Assembly (NCBI RefSeq): GCF_032190615.1
Contig: NZ_JAVLAT010000001.1
Location: forward strand, 372,001 to 436,000
DNA from: Brucella pseudogrignonensis
GTDB lineage: Bacteria; Pseudomonadota; Alphaproteobacteria; Rhizobiales; Rhizobiaceae
Length of the DNA: 64,000 bases
Direction: 5' to 3'
Position 1 is the first letter of the stretch; each line of letters begins with the position of its first letter. The position numbers and the translations under genes were made by a program. The notes under the pieces are model-generated. The model saw only the letters and a list, made by a program, of their open reading frames with translations. It made no database searches and had not been told where the DNA came from. Below, one piece after another: positions 56,014 to 64,000 of the stretch.

Positions 56014-56156
56014 AAAATCTGATGAGATTCAGGTCTTTCGCTTGGCGAAAATGGTTTTTTGTGAGAACCGGAGCGGAGCGTACATAAAGTACGTCAGCAC
56101 CGGAAGTGAAACAAAATGCCATTTTCAGACAGCGAAAGCCTGAATATCTCAGATTT

Positions 56157-56157
<1 letters not shown>
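56014..56157. repeat. 144-bp palindromic repeat element at the ilvC 3' end
   Basis: The ends AAAATCTGA...ATTCAGG and CCTGAAT...CAGATTTT are inverted copies. Inner arms include CTTTCGC / GCGAAAG, GAAAATGG / CCATTTTC, TTTTGTG and GTACATAAAGTAC in the centre. It looks like the about 100-150 bp palindromic elements of Brucellaceae (Bru-RS type), although I cannot align it here. Its right end meets the ilvC stop codon, so it could form the ilvC transcript end. Confidence 0.65.
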
Positions 56158-57230
<1,073 letters not shown>

Positions 57231-57872
57231 TTAAGCTCCATAAAGAGCGAAAAACTGCTTGGTGGCGCGCCGGGCGTCCCGGATAACCTCCGCGTCAGTT
57301 AGTTCCTGCCGGTCGCCAAGCAGCAACCGGATCTGCATATCCCGGACGACAAGCCCGAAAAACGCGCGAAAAGCTTCATCAATATCGTCAAAAGCCAGAA
57401 GCTTTGCTTCCTGTCCCATTTCAAGGATCGGCTTAAGACGCTTGGCCATGGCAACCGGACCATTTGAGAGAACGATGTCACCCAATGCCGACTTACCAGA
57501 GGCAGAGTGACTGACGGCCAGACGGTTCAGCGCAACGGATGTGCGCCCCGACAAAACCAGCAACCAGTCACGAGCAAAATGTTCAAGGCTGGAGAAAAGC
57601 GATTCAGCATCCAGCTTCTCGCGCGCCACAGGAACAACGCGAACCTTCGATGCCTGCCAACGGACCATCGCAGTCAGCAAACCATCGCGATCACCAAACC
57701 ATTTATAGAGGCTTTCCTTGGAGCAATTGGCAGCGCGCGCAATGCTTGCCGTTGTCAAAGCGCGATCTCCGCCTTCAACAAGAAGGCGCAACGCCTGCTC
57801 CAGAACTTCGTTCTGACGCGGCGAGAAAGACGGCTGTTTCTGAGCCTGCAATTCTTCGCTTTTATCAGTCAC
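57231..57872 (-). CDS. TetR-family transcriptional regulator
   Basis: A 213-residue regulator with an N-terminal HTH, ALTTASIARAANCSKESLYKWFGDRDGLLTAMV near residue 38, and a helical ligand-binding domain. A perfect 14-bp palindrome lies 20 bp upstream of its start. Between kup (upstream) and ilvC (downstream), all on the minus strand, it may affect ilvC by read-through, but its targets are unknown. GGAGGGAT precedes the ATG. Confidence 0.92.
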   Translation of the reverse strand: MTDKSEELQAQKQPSFSPRQNEVLEQALRLLVEGGDRALTTASIARAANCSKESLYKWFGDRDGLLTAMVRWQASKVRVVPVAREKLDAESLFSSLEHFARDWLLVLSGRTSVALNRLAVSHSASGKSALGDIVLSNGPVAMAKRLKPILEMGQEAKLLAFDDIDEAFRAFFGLVVRDMQIRLLLGDRQELTDAEVIRDARRATKQFFALYGA

Positions 57873-57891
57873 CGGTTGATCCCTCCAACTT

Positions 57892-57905
57892 GTACCGTAC
57901 GGTAC
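57892..57905. promoter_or_regulatory. Palindromic operator upstream of tetR
   Basis: GTACCGTACGGTAC is a perfect 14-bp palindrome, extended by CCGTACCGTACGG-type half-sites to about 57910. Position just upstream of the TetR ATG suggests autoregulation. Confidence 0.6.
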
Positions 57906-58026
57906 GGTTCCGTTTATTAGTTTGTGATATGGTCACCGTCAAGCAGGATTTTTCAAAGCGAATGCAGATTTTAGAATTGTGATCCGAACACTGTGTCCGG
58001 CAATAAAAAGAAGCCAGCAAATTCAA

Positions 58027-58070
58027 AAAGAAAGGGCGCCTTCTGGAATCAATTCCTGAGAAGACGCCCT
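58027..58070 (-). terminator. Intrinsic terminator after kup
   Basis: On the minus strand GGGCGTCTTCT pairs with AGAAGGCGCCC (one mismatch) around a 14-base loop, followed by TTTCTTTTTG. Confidence 0.8.
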
Positions 58071-58092
58071 GAGAGATTTCATAACTGCAATA

Positions 58093-60072
58093 TCAGATAT
58101 TCACCTGCGTTCCAATTTCCACAACACGACCTGTTGGAATCTGGAAATATTCCGTCGCATCGGATGCCGTGCGCGCAAGCAGGATAAACAGCTTATCCTG
58201 CCAGAGCGGCATGCCTGAATGCGCCGATGCTTTCAGCCAGCGACGCGACAGGAAGAATGACGTCGTCATAATATCAAACTTCCAGCCAAGCCTGCGGCAA
58301 AGCCCCAAGGCTCGCGGGATATTGGGCTGCTGCATATAGCCAAACGTCAACGTCACCTGCATGAAACGCTCATTATATTGCGAAACACGCACACGGTCAG
58401 CACTCGAAACCCAGGGCTTAGATGCCGTAACTACAGTCAAAATCACATTGTTATGATGCAGGACTTTGTAGTGCTTGAGACTGTGCATCAGCGCAGTAGG
58501 AGCACTCTTGGGATCGCCGGTCAGGAACACAGCTGTGCCGGGCACAATCGTAGGCGGACGCTTGTTCATCTGCTCGACAATCAGATCAAGCGGCACTTCG
58601 GCCTTGCGTGTTTTCTGGAACAAGTGGCGCGTGCCACGTACCCATGTCCACATAATGATCACAAGAATGGCAGCAAACAGGATAGATGCCCACCCGCCAT
58701 CATGCACCTTAATGATGTTGGCACTGAAAAACAGAAGGTCAACAATTAGGAAGCCGACAATAATTGGTAGTGCGCGGCTGACGCGCCAGTTCCAGATACG
58801 CGTCATGACGAAATAAAGGAGCCCGGTCGTGACCAGCATATTGCCCGTCACAGCAATACCGTACGCGGAAGCCAGATTGTTCGACTTCTCGAAGCCAAGC
58901 ACCAGTATGATGACAGTCAGACCAAGCAGAAGATTGACGCGCGGAATATAAATCTGCCCATGCAGCTTTTCCGATGTGTGCTGAATTTCTAAGCGCGGCA
59001 GAATATTGAGCTGCACGGCCTGACGTGCCACTGAAAACGCACCACTGATAACCGCCTGACTTGCAATCACTGTTGCAGCAGTTGCAAGCAACACCATCGG
59101 CCAAAGCGCGAATTCCGGCATCATCTCGAAGAATGGCAGAGCCGCTGCTTCGCCATGCGAAAGCACGAATGCCGCCTGCCCGAAATAGTTAAGCAACAGG
59201 CATGGAAACACGATCCAAAGCCATGCACGAACAATGGGTTTGCGTCCAAAATGGCCAAGATCAGCGTAAAGCGCCTCAGCGCCCGTCATCGCAAGAAAAA
59301 CTGCACCAACCGTGATGAAGGCAACGCCGGGACTAACCACTAGAAACCGTAAAGCATAGTAAGGATTGAGGGCCGCCATAACGGTCGGGTCATCAAAGAT
59401 ATGCCAAAGCCCCGAAGCGCCAAGCGCCAAGAACCACACGGCCATAATCGGCCCAAAAACAATCGCGACCTTGCCCGTTCCATATTTCTGAATCGAAAAC
59501 AGAACGACAAGGATCACCACCGTAATCGGCACAACAAAGGGCGTCATGTGGGGCGCAACGATCTGCACACCCTCCACAGCTGACAGCACAGAAATCGCAG
59601 GTGTAATCACCGCATCGCCAAAAAACAGCGCTGCACCACAGATGCCGGCTGCCAAAATGACATCAGGCCGCCCTTTCAAGGCAGCCCGTACCAAAGCCAT
59701 CAGAGAGAGAATACCGCCTTCGCCATTATTGTCGGCGCGCAGCACGAAGAGCACATATTTGATGGTTACAACGAGCAGAAGCGCCCAGAAAATCAAGGAA
59801 ACGACGCCAAGAATATCACTTCGTGACAGAAAACCGTCCGATGTCGCGGCGTGCAATGCTTCGCGGAACGCATAAATCGGGCTGGTTCCAATATCACCGT
59901 AAACAACGCCCAATGCCCCAAGCACGAGCATTTTCATGCTGTCGTGCGAATGATCGTTCTCTTCGGAAACTGTACCGTTTTCAGGAATAACGCCAACAGG
60001 CAGCGTGTTTTGAGATCCGGCCTGTGCTTCATCGGCAACTGGCTGGTTCTTATCGGTATTCTCGCTGCTCAT
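58093..60072 (-). CDS. kup: Low-affinity potassium transport system protein Kup
   Basis: Potassium uptake permease (KUP/HAK/KT family), 659 residues from ATG 60072 (GAGGTG upstream); the frame to 60087 adds five residues. About 12 helices follow the family start LGALGVVYGDIGTSPIYAFREA near residue 50, then a C-terminal cytosolic domain. Other family segments are DAVITPAISVLSAVEG near 150 and MTGAEALYADLGHFG near 265. The N-terminal 40 residues are polar and variable. Confidence 0.95.
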   Translation of the reverse strand: MSSENTDKNQPVADEAQAGSQNTLPVGVIPENGTVSEENDHSHDSMKMLVLGALGVVYGDIGTSPIYAFREALHAATSDGFLSRSDILGVVSLIFWALLLVVTIKYVLFVLRADNNGEGGILSLMALVRAALKGRPDVILAAGICGAALFFGDAVITPAISVLSAVEGVQIVAPHMTPFVVPITVVILVVLFSIQKYGTGKVAIVFGPIMAVWFLALGASGLWHIFDDPTVMAALNPYYALRFLVVSPGVAFITVGAVFLAMTGAEALYADLGHFGRKPIVRAWLWIVFPCLLLNYFGQAAFVLSHGEAAALPFFEMMPEFALWPMVLLATAATVIASQAVISGAFSVARQAVQLNILPRLEIQHTSEKLHGQIYIPRVNLLLGLTVIILVLGFEKSNNLASAYGIAVTGNMLVTTGLLYFVMTRIWNWRVSRALPIIVGFLIVDLLFFSANIIKVHDGGWASILFAAILVIIMWTWVRGTRHLFQKTRKAEVPLDLIVEQMNKRPPTIVPGTAVFLTGDPKSAPTALMHSLKHYKVLHHNNVILTVVTASKPWVSSADRVRVSQYNERFMQVTLTFGYMQQPNIPRALGLCRRLGWKFDIMTTSFFLSRRWLKASAHSGMPLWQDKLFILLARTASDATEYFQIPTGRVVEIGTQVNI

Positions 60073-60404
60073 ATGCAGACACCTCACAAGGCCGTAATTT
60101 GTAAACCTGCAGGAAAAAAGAAAAAGAGGAAAATCTTCGTCAGAAAAAACTCTGGCCAGAAGTAAAAGTTCCTCGTTCAGTCCGCTAACAACTCAACAGT
60201 TCGACGAAAACAAACTTCGGATAACTTAAGCAATCGCCGGGGTGCAAATCTTGGACTGCGGAAAACTTCATTTATGCTTCCCTTAATTGATCCTGCATGC
60301 CCCCAGCACATCAACATCAGGCGCGCGGTCTATAACTTGTTACGTCCGCGCACAAATGCAGATTTCGCACGGCTTGTTTAGCAGCCATGCGTTTTACGCA
60401 CCAC
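60073..60404. other. Intergenic region between pdxJ and kup
   Basis: The kup leader, 332 bp. I see no reading frame with a start signal, no clear terminator and no recognisable riboswitch. Confidence 0.5.
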
Positions 60405-61145
60405 CTATCCCGCCAGCGCTGCAATATAGCGACTGACCGTAACCGGCATACCATACATCAAAGCATCTGCCGTCAGGCCATGACCGATAGAAACTTCGCT
60501 TAACTGCGGTACACGTTTGACCAGCGCAGGCAGATTTTCAACTGTCAAATCGTGCCCGGCATTGATTGCAAGTCCAAGTTTGGTTGCAGCATCAGCTGCC
60601 TTACCGATACGGACAAGCTCCCGCGTTGCAGCCGAGGGATCATCATAGGTCGCGCCATAAGGACCAGTGTAAAGCTCGATACGGTCAGCACCAATCGCTT
60701 TAGCCTTATCATAGCCAAGCGGATCAGGGTCAGCAAACAGCGAAACACGCATGCCGTTTGCCTTAAGACGCTGAACAATCGGAGCCAGGAAATCAGATTT
60801 GGTTTCAAAGTCCCAACCGTGATCAGACGTCGCCTGCATCGGATCATCGGGAACCAGCGTCACTTGTTCGGGCTGATGTTTATCAACCAGATCAAGAAAT
60901 GCCTCTGTTGGAAAACCTTCAATGTTGAACTCAGCCTGCGGATACTCGTCATCAATGAGCGCGCGAATATCACCCAGATCGGAGAACCGAATATGGCGCT
61001 GATCGGGACGTGGGTGTACCGTCAGACCGGCGGCACCTGCTGCAAGCGCTGCTCGCCCAAGGCCTGTAACGCTTGGCCATGGCAAGTCACGGCGATTGCG
61101 TAACATGGCTATAGCATTGAGATTGACAGACAATTTGGCAGGCAT
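60405..61145 (-). CDS. pdxJ: Pyridoxine 5'-phosphate synthase
   Basis: PdxJ, 246 residues from ATG 61145 (GGGAG 9 bases upstream), joins 1-deoxy-xylulose 5-phosphate and aminoacetone phosphate in B6 synthesis. TIM-barrel motifs: [14 protein letters not shown] near residue 41, FNIEGFP near 75, VTLVPDDP near 100, ELYTGPYG near 160, [13 protein letters not shown] near 195 and [16 protein letters not shown] near 220. The N-terminal strand reads [14 protein letters not shown] where enterobacterial PdxJ has VNIDH-x-ATLRNAR, so an active-site histidine of that strand is absent, as I recall for Brucella-type PdxJ. Confidence 0.93.
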   Translation of the reverse strand: MPAKLSVNLNAIAMLRNRRDLPWPSVTGLGRAALAAGAAGLTVHPRPDQRHIRFSDLGDIRALIDDEYPQAEFNIEGFPTEAFLDLVDKHQPEQVTLVPDDPMQATSDHGWDFETKSDFLAPIVQRLKANGMRVSLFADPDPLGYDKAKAIGADRIELYTGPYGATYDDPSAATRELVRIGKAADAATKLGLAINAGHDLTVENLPALVKRVPQLSEVSIGHGLTADALMYGMPVTVSRYIAALAG

Positions 61146-61357
61146 AGGGCATCGCTCCCACAAATAAGGATATGGCTTTATATCCCGCGATAGTAAAAAA
61201 TGTCAGTGCTTTCCCGTCGCACCCCACAATGAATCGTCAAGAAATACATTACTCAAATTTTACCCGTCTGAACGCAACTTTTGCCCCATCAAAAACGTTA
61301 AGGTCACAAAAAGACATGACGTTTACAAAAAGCACTGCTCTACAAATGGAGGTTCTT

Positions 61358-61756
61358 ATGCGCAATGAAGACATTCCGGTCATCCGTCGCATTCCAACCA
61401 ATCGTGAAGATGTGTTTGCCTTTGCAATCGAAGGACATCTCGATGATGCAGCCCTTGAAAATCTCTATGGCTTGCTCGACGCAGCCTATGAAGGACACGA
61501 AGAAATTGATCTTCTCATTCGTCTGACCGGATATGAAGGTGTCGATTGGGGCTCTGCATTTTCAGAAAGCATGTTGTCGATGCGCGCTAAGTCCCTCAAA
61601 CACCTGCGTCGCTACGCAATTGTCGGTGGACCACTATGGATACAGGCAAGCGTCACGCTAATGCAGCCATTTCTTTCTATTGAAATGAAGACATTCGAAT
61701 CCGAGGACGAACCAAAAGCATGGGAATGGCTAAACGCCGAACCCGTTGATCAATGA
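61358..61756 (+). CDS. SpoIIAA-like (STAS-related) protein
   Basis: A 132-residue protein from ATG 61358, chosen because GGAGG lies 5 bases upstream; the frame is open to 61172. It has the SpoIIAA-like pattern, FAFAIEGHLDDAALENLYGLLDAAYEGHEEIDLLIRLTGYEG, and ends SLKHLRRYAIVGGPLWIQASVTLMQPFLSIEMKTF. Members are small alpha/beta proteins possibly binding lipids or partners; function unknown. Convergent with the helicase gene, whose stop abuts. Confidence 0.85.
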   Translation: MRNEDIPVIRRIPTNREDVFAFAIEGHLDDAALENLYGLLDAAYEGHEEIDLLIRLTGYEGVDWGSAFSESMLSMRAKSLKHLRRYAIVGGPLWIQASVTLMQPFLSIEMKTFESEDEPKAWEWLNAEPVDQ

Positions 61757-62878
61757 TTATTTGACGATTGTAAGCTGCTCTGCCGCGCGGGTTATAGCTG
61801 TGTAAAGCCAGCGCTCACGCGTGTCACGGAACGCATAGCTCTCGTCAAACAGCACGACATTATCCCACTGTGAACCCTGCGCCTTATGCACCGTTAGGGC
61901 ATAGCCATAATCGAAATCATCGAAGCGCTTCTTTGTCTGCCACGGAATTTCAGCATCCGGGTCTTCAAACTGCGCTTTGAGAAGCTTGATCTTGGCGACA
62001 CCGCGATCTTCATCTTCTGGCGAAACAAGTAAATTAATGCCGGGCTTCACAGTCTCCTTGGAAGACGTCATGACTTTCCAAAGCGAACCGTTCAGCAGTC
62101 CCTTGGCCGGATCATTACGCAGGCACACAAGCTTATCGCCTGCCTGCGGATACTCAGCGCTAAAGCCTTTCAGCTCGCGCAATCGCTGGTTATAGCGCTT
62201 GCGTGTGCGGTTCGTTCCCACAAGCACCTGATCGGCAGAAAGAACCAGATCCTGATTGACCTCAAACTTGGAAATAATCTTTGCCCGACCTTCATCGCAA
62301 TAGCTGAGCTCGCGGCCTTCGCGGACATCCAGCGCCATACGAATAATCGGGTTGTCGCGTGCCTGACGATGAATTTCAGTCAGCAGATAATCAGGCTCAT
62401 GTTCAGTAAAAAAGCCACCGCCCGAAATCGGCGGCAACTGCCCTGGATCACCCAGAACGAGAATAGGCGTGCCAAAGGTCATCAGATCGCGGCCAAGCTG
62501 CTCATCGACCATCGAACATTCGTCCACAACGATGAGTGCTGCTTTGGCTACTGGGCTTTGACGGTTTAGCGAAAACGTCGGAGCAATCGATGTCTTGCCA
62601 GTCGTTTCGTCTTCAACGGCTTCTTCACCACGCGGACGATAAATCAACGAATGCAGCGTGCGGGCATTGTTCGCGCCCTTGGAGCGCAGAACCTGCGCGG
62701 CTTTACCGGTAAAGGCTGCAAACTGCACTTCACCATCCACATGCTCGGCAAAATAGCGCGCAAGTGTGGTTTTACCCGTTCCGGCATAACCAAACAGTCT
62801 GAAGATAGGCGAGCGCCCTTCCTTCAGCCATTTCCCAACGGCTTTTAAAGCCTGATCCTGTTCTGGTGAAAACTGCAT
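61757..62878 (-). CDS. RecD-like ATP-dependent DNA helicase
   Basis: A 373-residue superfamily 1 helicase: Walker A FGYAGTGKTTLARYF near residue 28, FTGKAAQVLRSKG, Walker B VVDECSMVD near 115, GDPGQLPPISGGGFF near 145 and the C-terminal UvrD_C_2 motif YALTVHKAQGSQWDNVVLFDES near 330 with LYTAITRAAEQL. It matches the short stand-alone RecD/Dda-type helicases, not the RecBCD subunit. Role in repair or replication is inferred. Confidence 0.9.
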   Translation of the reverse strand: MQFSPEQDQALKAVGKWLKEGRSPIFRLFGYAGTGKTTLARYFAEHVDGEVQFAAFTGKAAQVLRSKGANNARTLHSLIYRPRGEEAVEDETTGKTSIAPTFSLNRQSPVAKAALIVVDECSMVDEQLGRDLMTFGTPILVLGDPGQLPPISGGGFFTEHEPDYLLTEIHRQARDNPIIRMALDVREGRELSYCDEGRAKIISKFEVNQDLVLSADQVLVGTNRTRKRYNQRLRELKGFSAEYPQAGDKLVCLRNDPAKGLLNGSLWKVMTSSKETVKPGINLLVSPEDEDRGVAKIKLLKAQFEDPDAEIPWQTKKRFDDFDYGYALTVHKAQGSQWDNVVLFDESYAFRDTRERWLYTAITRAAEQLTIVK

Positions 62879-62926
62879 CCCCTGTTCAGACAGGATTCGG
62901 CACTTAAAAACAAGATCAAACCGTGA

Positions 62927-63898
62927 TCAAATAGCCTTACCGATCAGTGTTGCAAATCTCTCAAGATCAACATTGCCACCGCTGACAATCACGCCGATGC
63001 GTTTGCCTTTTAGTTCTGGCACCATCTGCAAAGCTCCCGCGAAGCCAAGGCAACCCGTCGGTTCAACCACCATCTTCATACGACTGGCAAAAAATTTCAT
63101 ACCTTGCACCAGTTCATCATCGCTGACAGCCAAAACATCACGGACAGTTTTCTGAATGACCGCAAAAGTCATTTCGCCGAGCGCCTGTGTCTGCGCGCCA
63201 TCGGCCAAAGTTTTTGGTACATTAATATGTACGATTTGGCCTGAGCGGAATGACTGCTGGCCATCATTGCCAGCTTCTGGTTCTACACCGTAAACATCGC
63301 ATGATGGCGCAAGCGCTTTCGCAGCCAAAGCTGATCCTGCCAGCAGACCACCACCGCCGAGGCAGACAAACAATGCATCCAATGGCCCAACTTCTTCGAT
63401 GAGTTCCTTGGTTGCGGTGCCCTGCCCCGCAATAATATCAGGATGATTGAATGGCGGAATGAGTGTTAGACCGCCCTCGTCCTCAAGCTTCTTAGAAAGC
63501 GCATCACGATCTTCGGTATAGCGATTATAAGTGACGACCTTTGCGCCGTAGCCGCGTGTAGCGTCGAGTTTTGCAGTCGGAGCGTCTTCTGGCATGATAA
63601 TCGTTGCACCGATACCAAGAAGCTTTGCCGAGAGGGCAATCGCCTGCGCATGATTGCCAGACGAAAACGCAAGCACGCCGCGCTTCTTCTGTTCATCCGT
63701 AAAGCGCGCCAAAGCATTGTAAGCGCCACGAAATTTGAACGCACCGATGCGCTGAAAGTTCTCGCATTTGAAAAATAACTGTGCACCTGTTTGGGCGTCA
63801 ATGGTCGAGGACGTGAAGACTGGCGTTCTATGCGCATGACCTTCAATCAATCTAGCCGCAGATACCACATCATCATAGGTCGGAAGCGGAAACATCAT
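62927..63898 (-). CDS. PLP-dependent threonine/serine dehydratase or racemase-like enzyme
   Basis: Fold-type II PLP enzyme of 323 residues, without the C-terminal ACT domains of biosynthetic IlvA. The PLP lysine is in RIGAFKFRGAYNAL near residue 53, SSGNHAQAIALSAKLLG near 80, and the phosphate-binding glycine loop CLGGGGLLAGSALAAK near 180. This length fits catabolic threonine dehydratase, serine racemase or threo-3-hydroxyaspartate ammonia-lyase; these cannot be separated here. Confidence 0.87.
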   Translation of the reverse strand: MMFPLPTYDDVVSAARLIEGHAHRTPVFTSSTIDAQTGAQLFFKCENFQRIGAFKFRGAYNALARFTDEQKKRGVLAFSSGNHAQAIALSAKLLGIGATIIMPEDAPTAKLDATRGYGAKVVTYNRYTEDRDALSKKLEDEGGLTLIPPFNHPDIIAGQGTATKELIEEVGPLDALFVCLGGGGLLAGSALAAKALAPSCDVYGVEPEAGNDGQQSFRSGQIVHINVPKTLADGAQTQALGEMTFAVIQKTVRDVLAVSDDELVQGMKFFASRMKMVVEPTGCLGFAGALQMVPELKGKRIGVIVSGGNVDLERFATLIGKAI

Positions 63899-63943
63899 TC
63901 ACCTTTTCAGTAATCAGCAGCTTTTTGGTGAGAAGAAGTTAGC

Positions 63944-63982
63944 CCAATAAAAAACCGGCACAATCAAAACATTGTGCCGGTT
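63944..63982 (-). terminator. Intrinsic terminator of a gene beyond the right edge
   Basis: AACCGGCACAAT and ATTGTGCCGGTT form a perfect 12-bp stem. On the minus strand TTTTTTATT follows it, so it ends a leftward gene located outside the window. Confidence 0.85.
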
Positions 63983-64000
63983 ACAAAGGATTTTGTATCA

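Overview
The window looks like chromosomal DNA of an alphaproteobacterium of the Brucella/Ochrobactrum group (Hyphomicrobiales). This rests on the aerobic cobaltochelatase subunit CobN with CobW, a fused SecDF, a BA14K-family antigen-like protein, an entericidin, a DUF1127 protein beside a LysR regulator, the rhizobial-type PdxJ sequence and the short palindromic intergenic repeats. No plasmid, phage, transposase, integrase or CRISPR feature was seen; most of the window is core genome.

Layout. 1-7369: a leftward cobalamin block, cbtB-cbtA-cobU-cobW-cobN behind a cobalamin riboswitch, with cobQ just upstream of the riboswitch (cobN runs off the left edge). 7554-9621: two valine-catabolism genes (acyl-CoA dehydrogenase, 3-hydroxyisobutyrate dehydrogenase), then a strongly structured candidate small RNA. 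10046-17292: a GT-C glycosyltransferase, an entericidin-like lipoprotein, a LysR regulator divergent from a DUF1127 gene, and a GlxA-type AraC regulator ahead of a dimethylglycine-dehydrogenase-like FAD/GcvT protein. 17391-27299: a small periplasmic protein, a large MscS-type channel, SecDF, a Kef-type antiporter with a UPF0104 membrane protein, and a small hydrolase. 27392-30108: sulfate-binding protein and permeases (sbp-cysT-cysW) without a neighbouring cysA.

30377-38252: a small unknown protein, a TerC/CBS membrane protein, DedA, tRNA-Lys(CTT), an EamA exporter, an EF-hand protein, a RbsD/FucU protein and a large unknown membrane-anchored protein. 38418-43255: a vitamin B12 uptake operon btuB-btuF-btuC-btuD behind a second cobalamin riboswitch. 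The cell therefore appears able to make and import cobalamin, both under B12 control.

43361-51072: an HlyD/RbbA/YhhJ-type ABC export operon, a glycoside-hydrolase-like protein, a UspA protein and an FMN-binding PNPOx-like protein. Two perfect and two near-perfect FNR/FixK-type boxes (TTGAT-N4-ATCAA) lie in the intergenic spaces here, one of them in front of a candidate 120-nt small RNA with its own terminator. This possible oxygen-responsive cluster with an unannotated sRNA is the most interesting observation of the window.

51083-64000: PhzF-like isomerase, Nudix hydrolase plus endonuclease/exonuclease/phosphatase pair, BA14K protein, a class I aminotransferase, ilvC with a 144-bp palindromic repeat at its 3' end, a TetR regulator with a palindromic operator, kup, pdxJ, a SpoIIAA-like protein, a RecD-like helicase and a PLP-dependent threonine/serine dehydratase.
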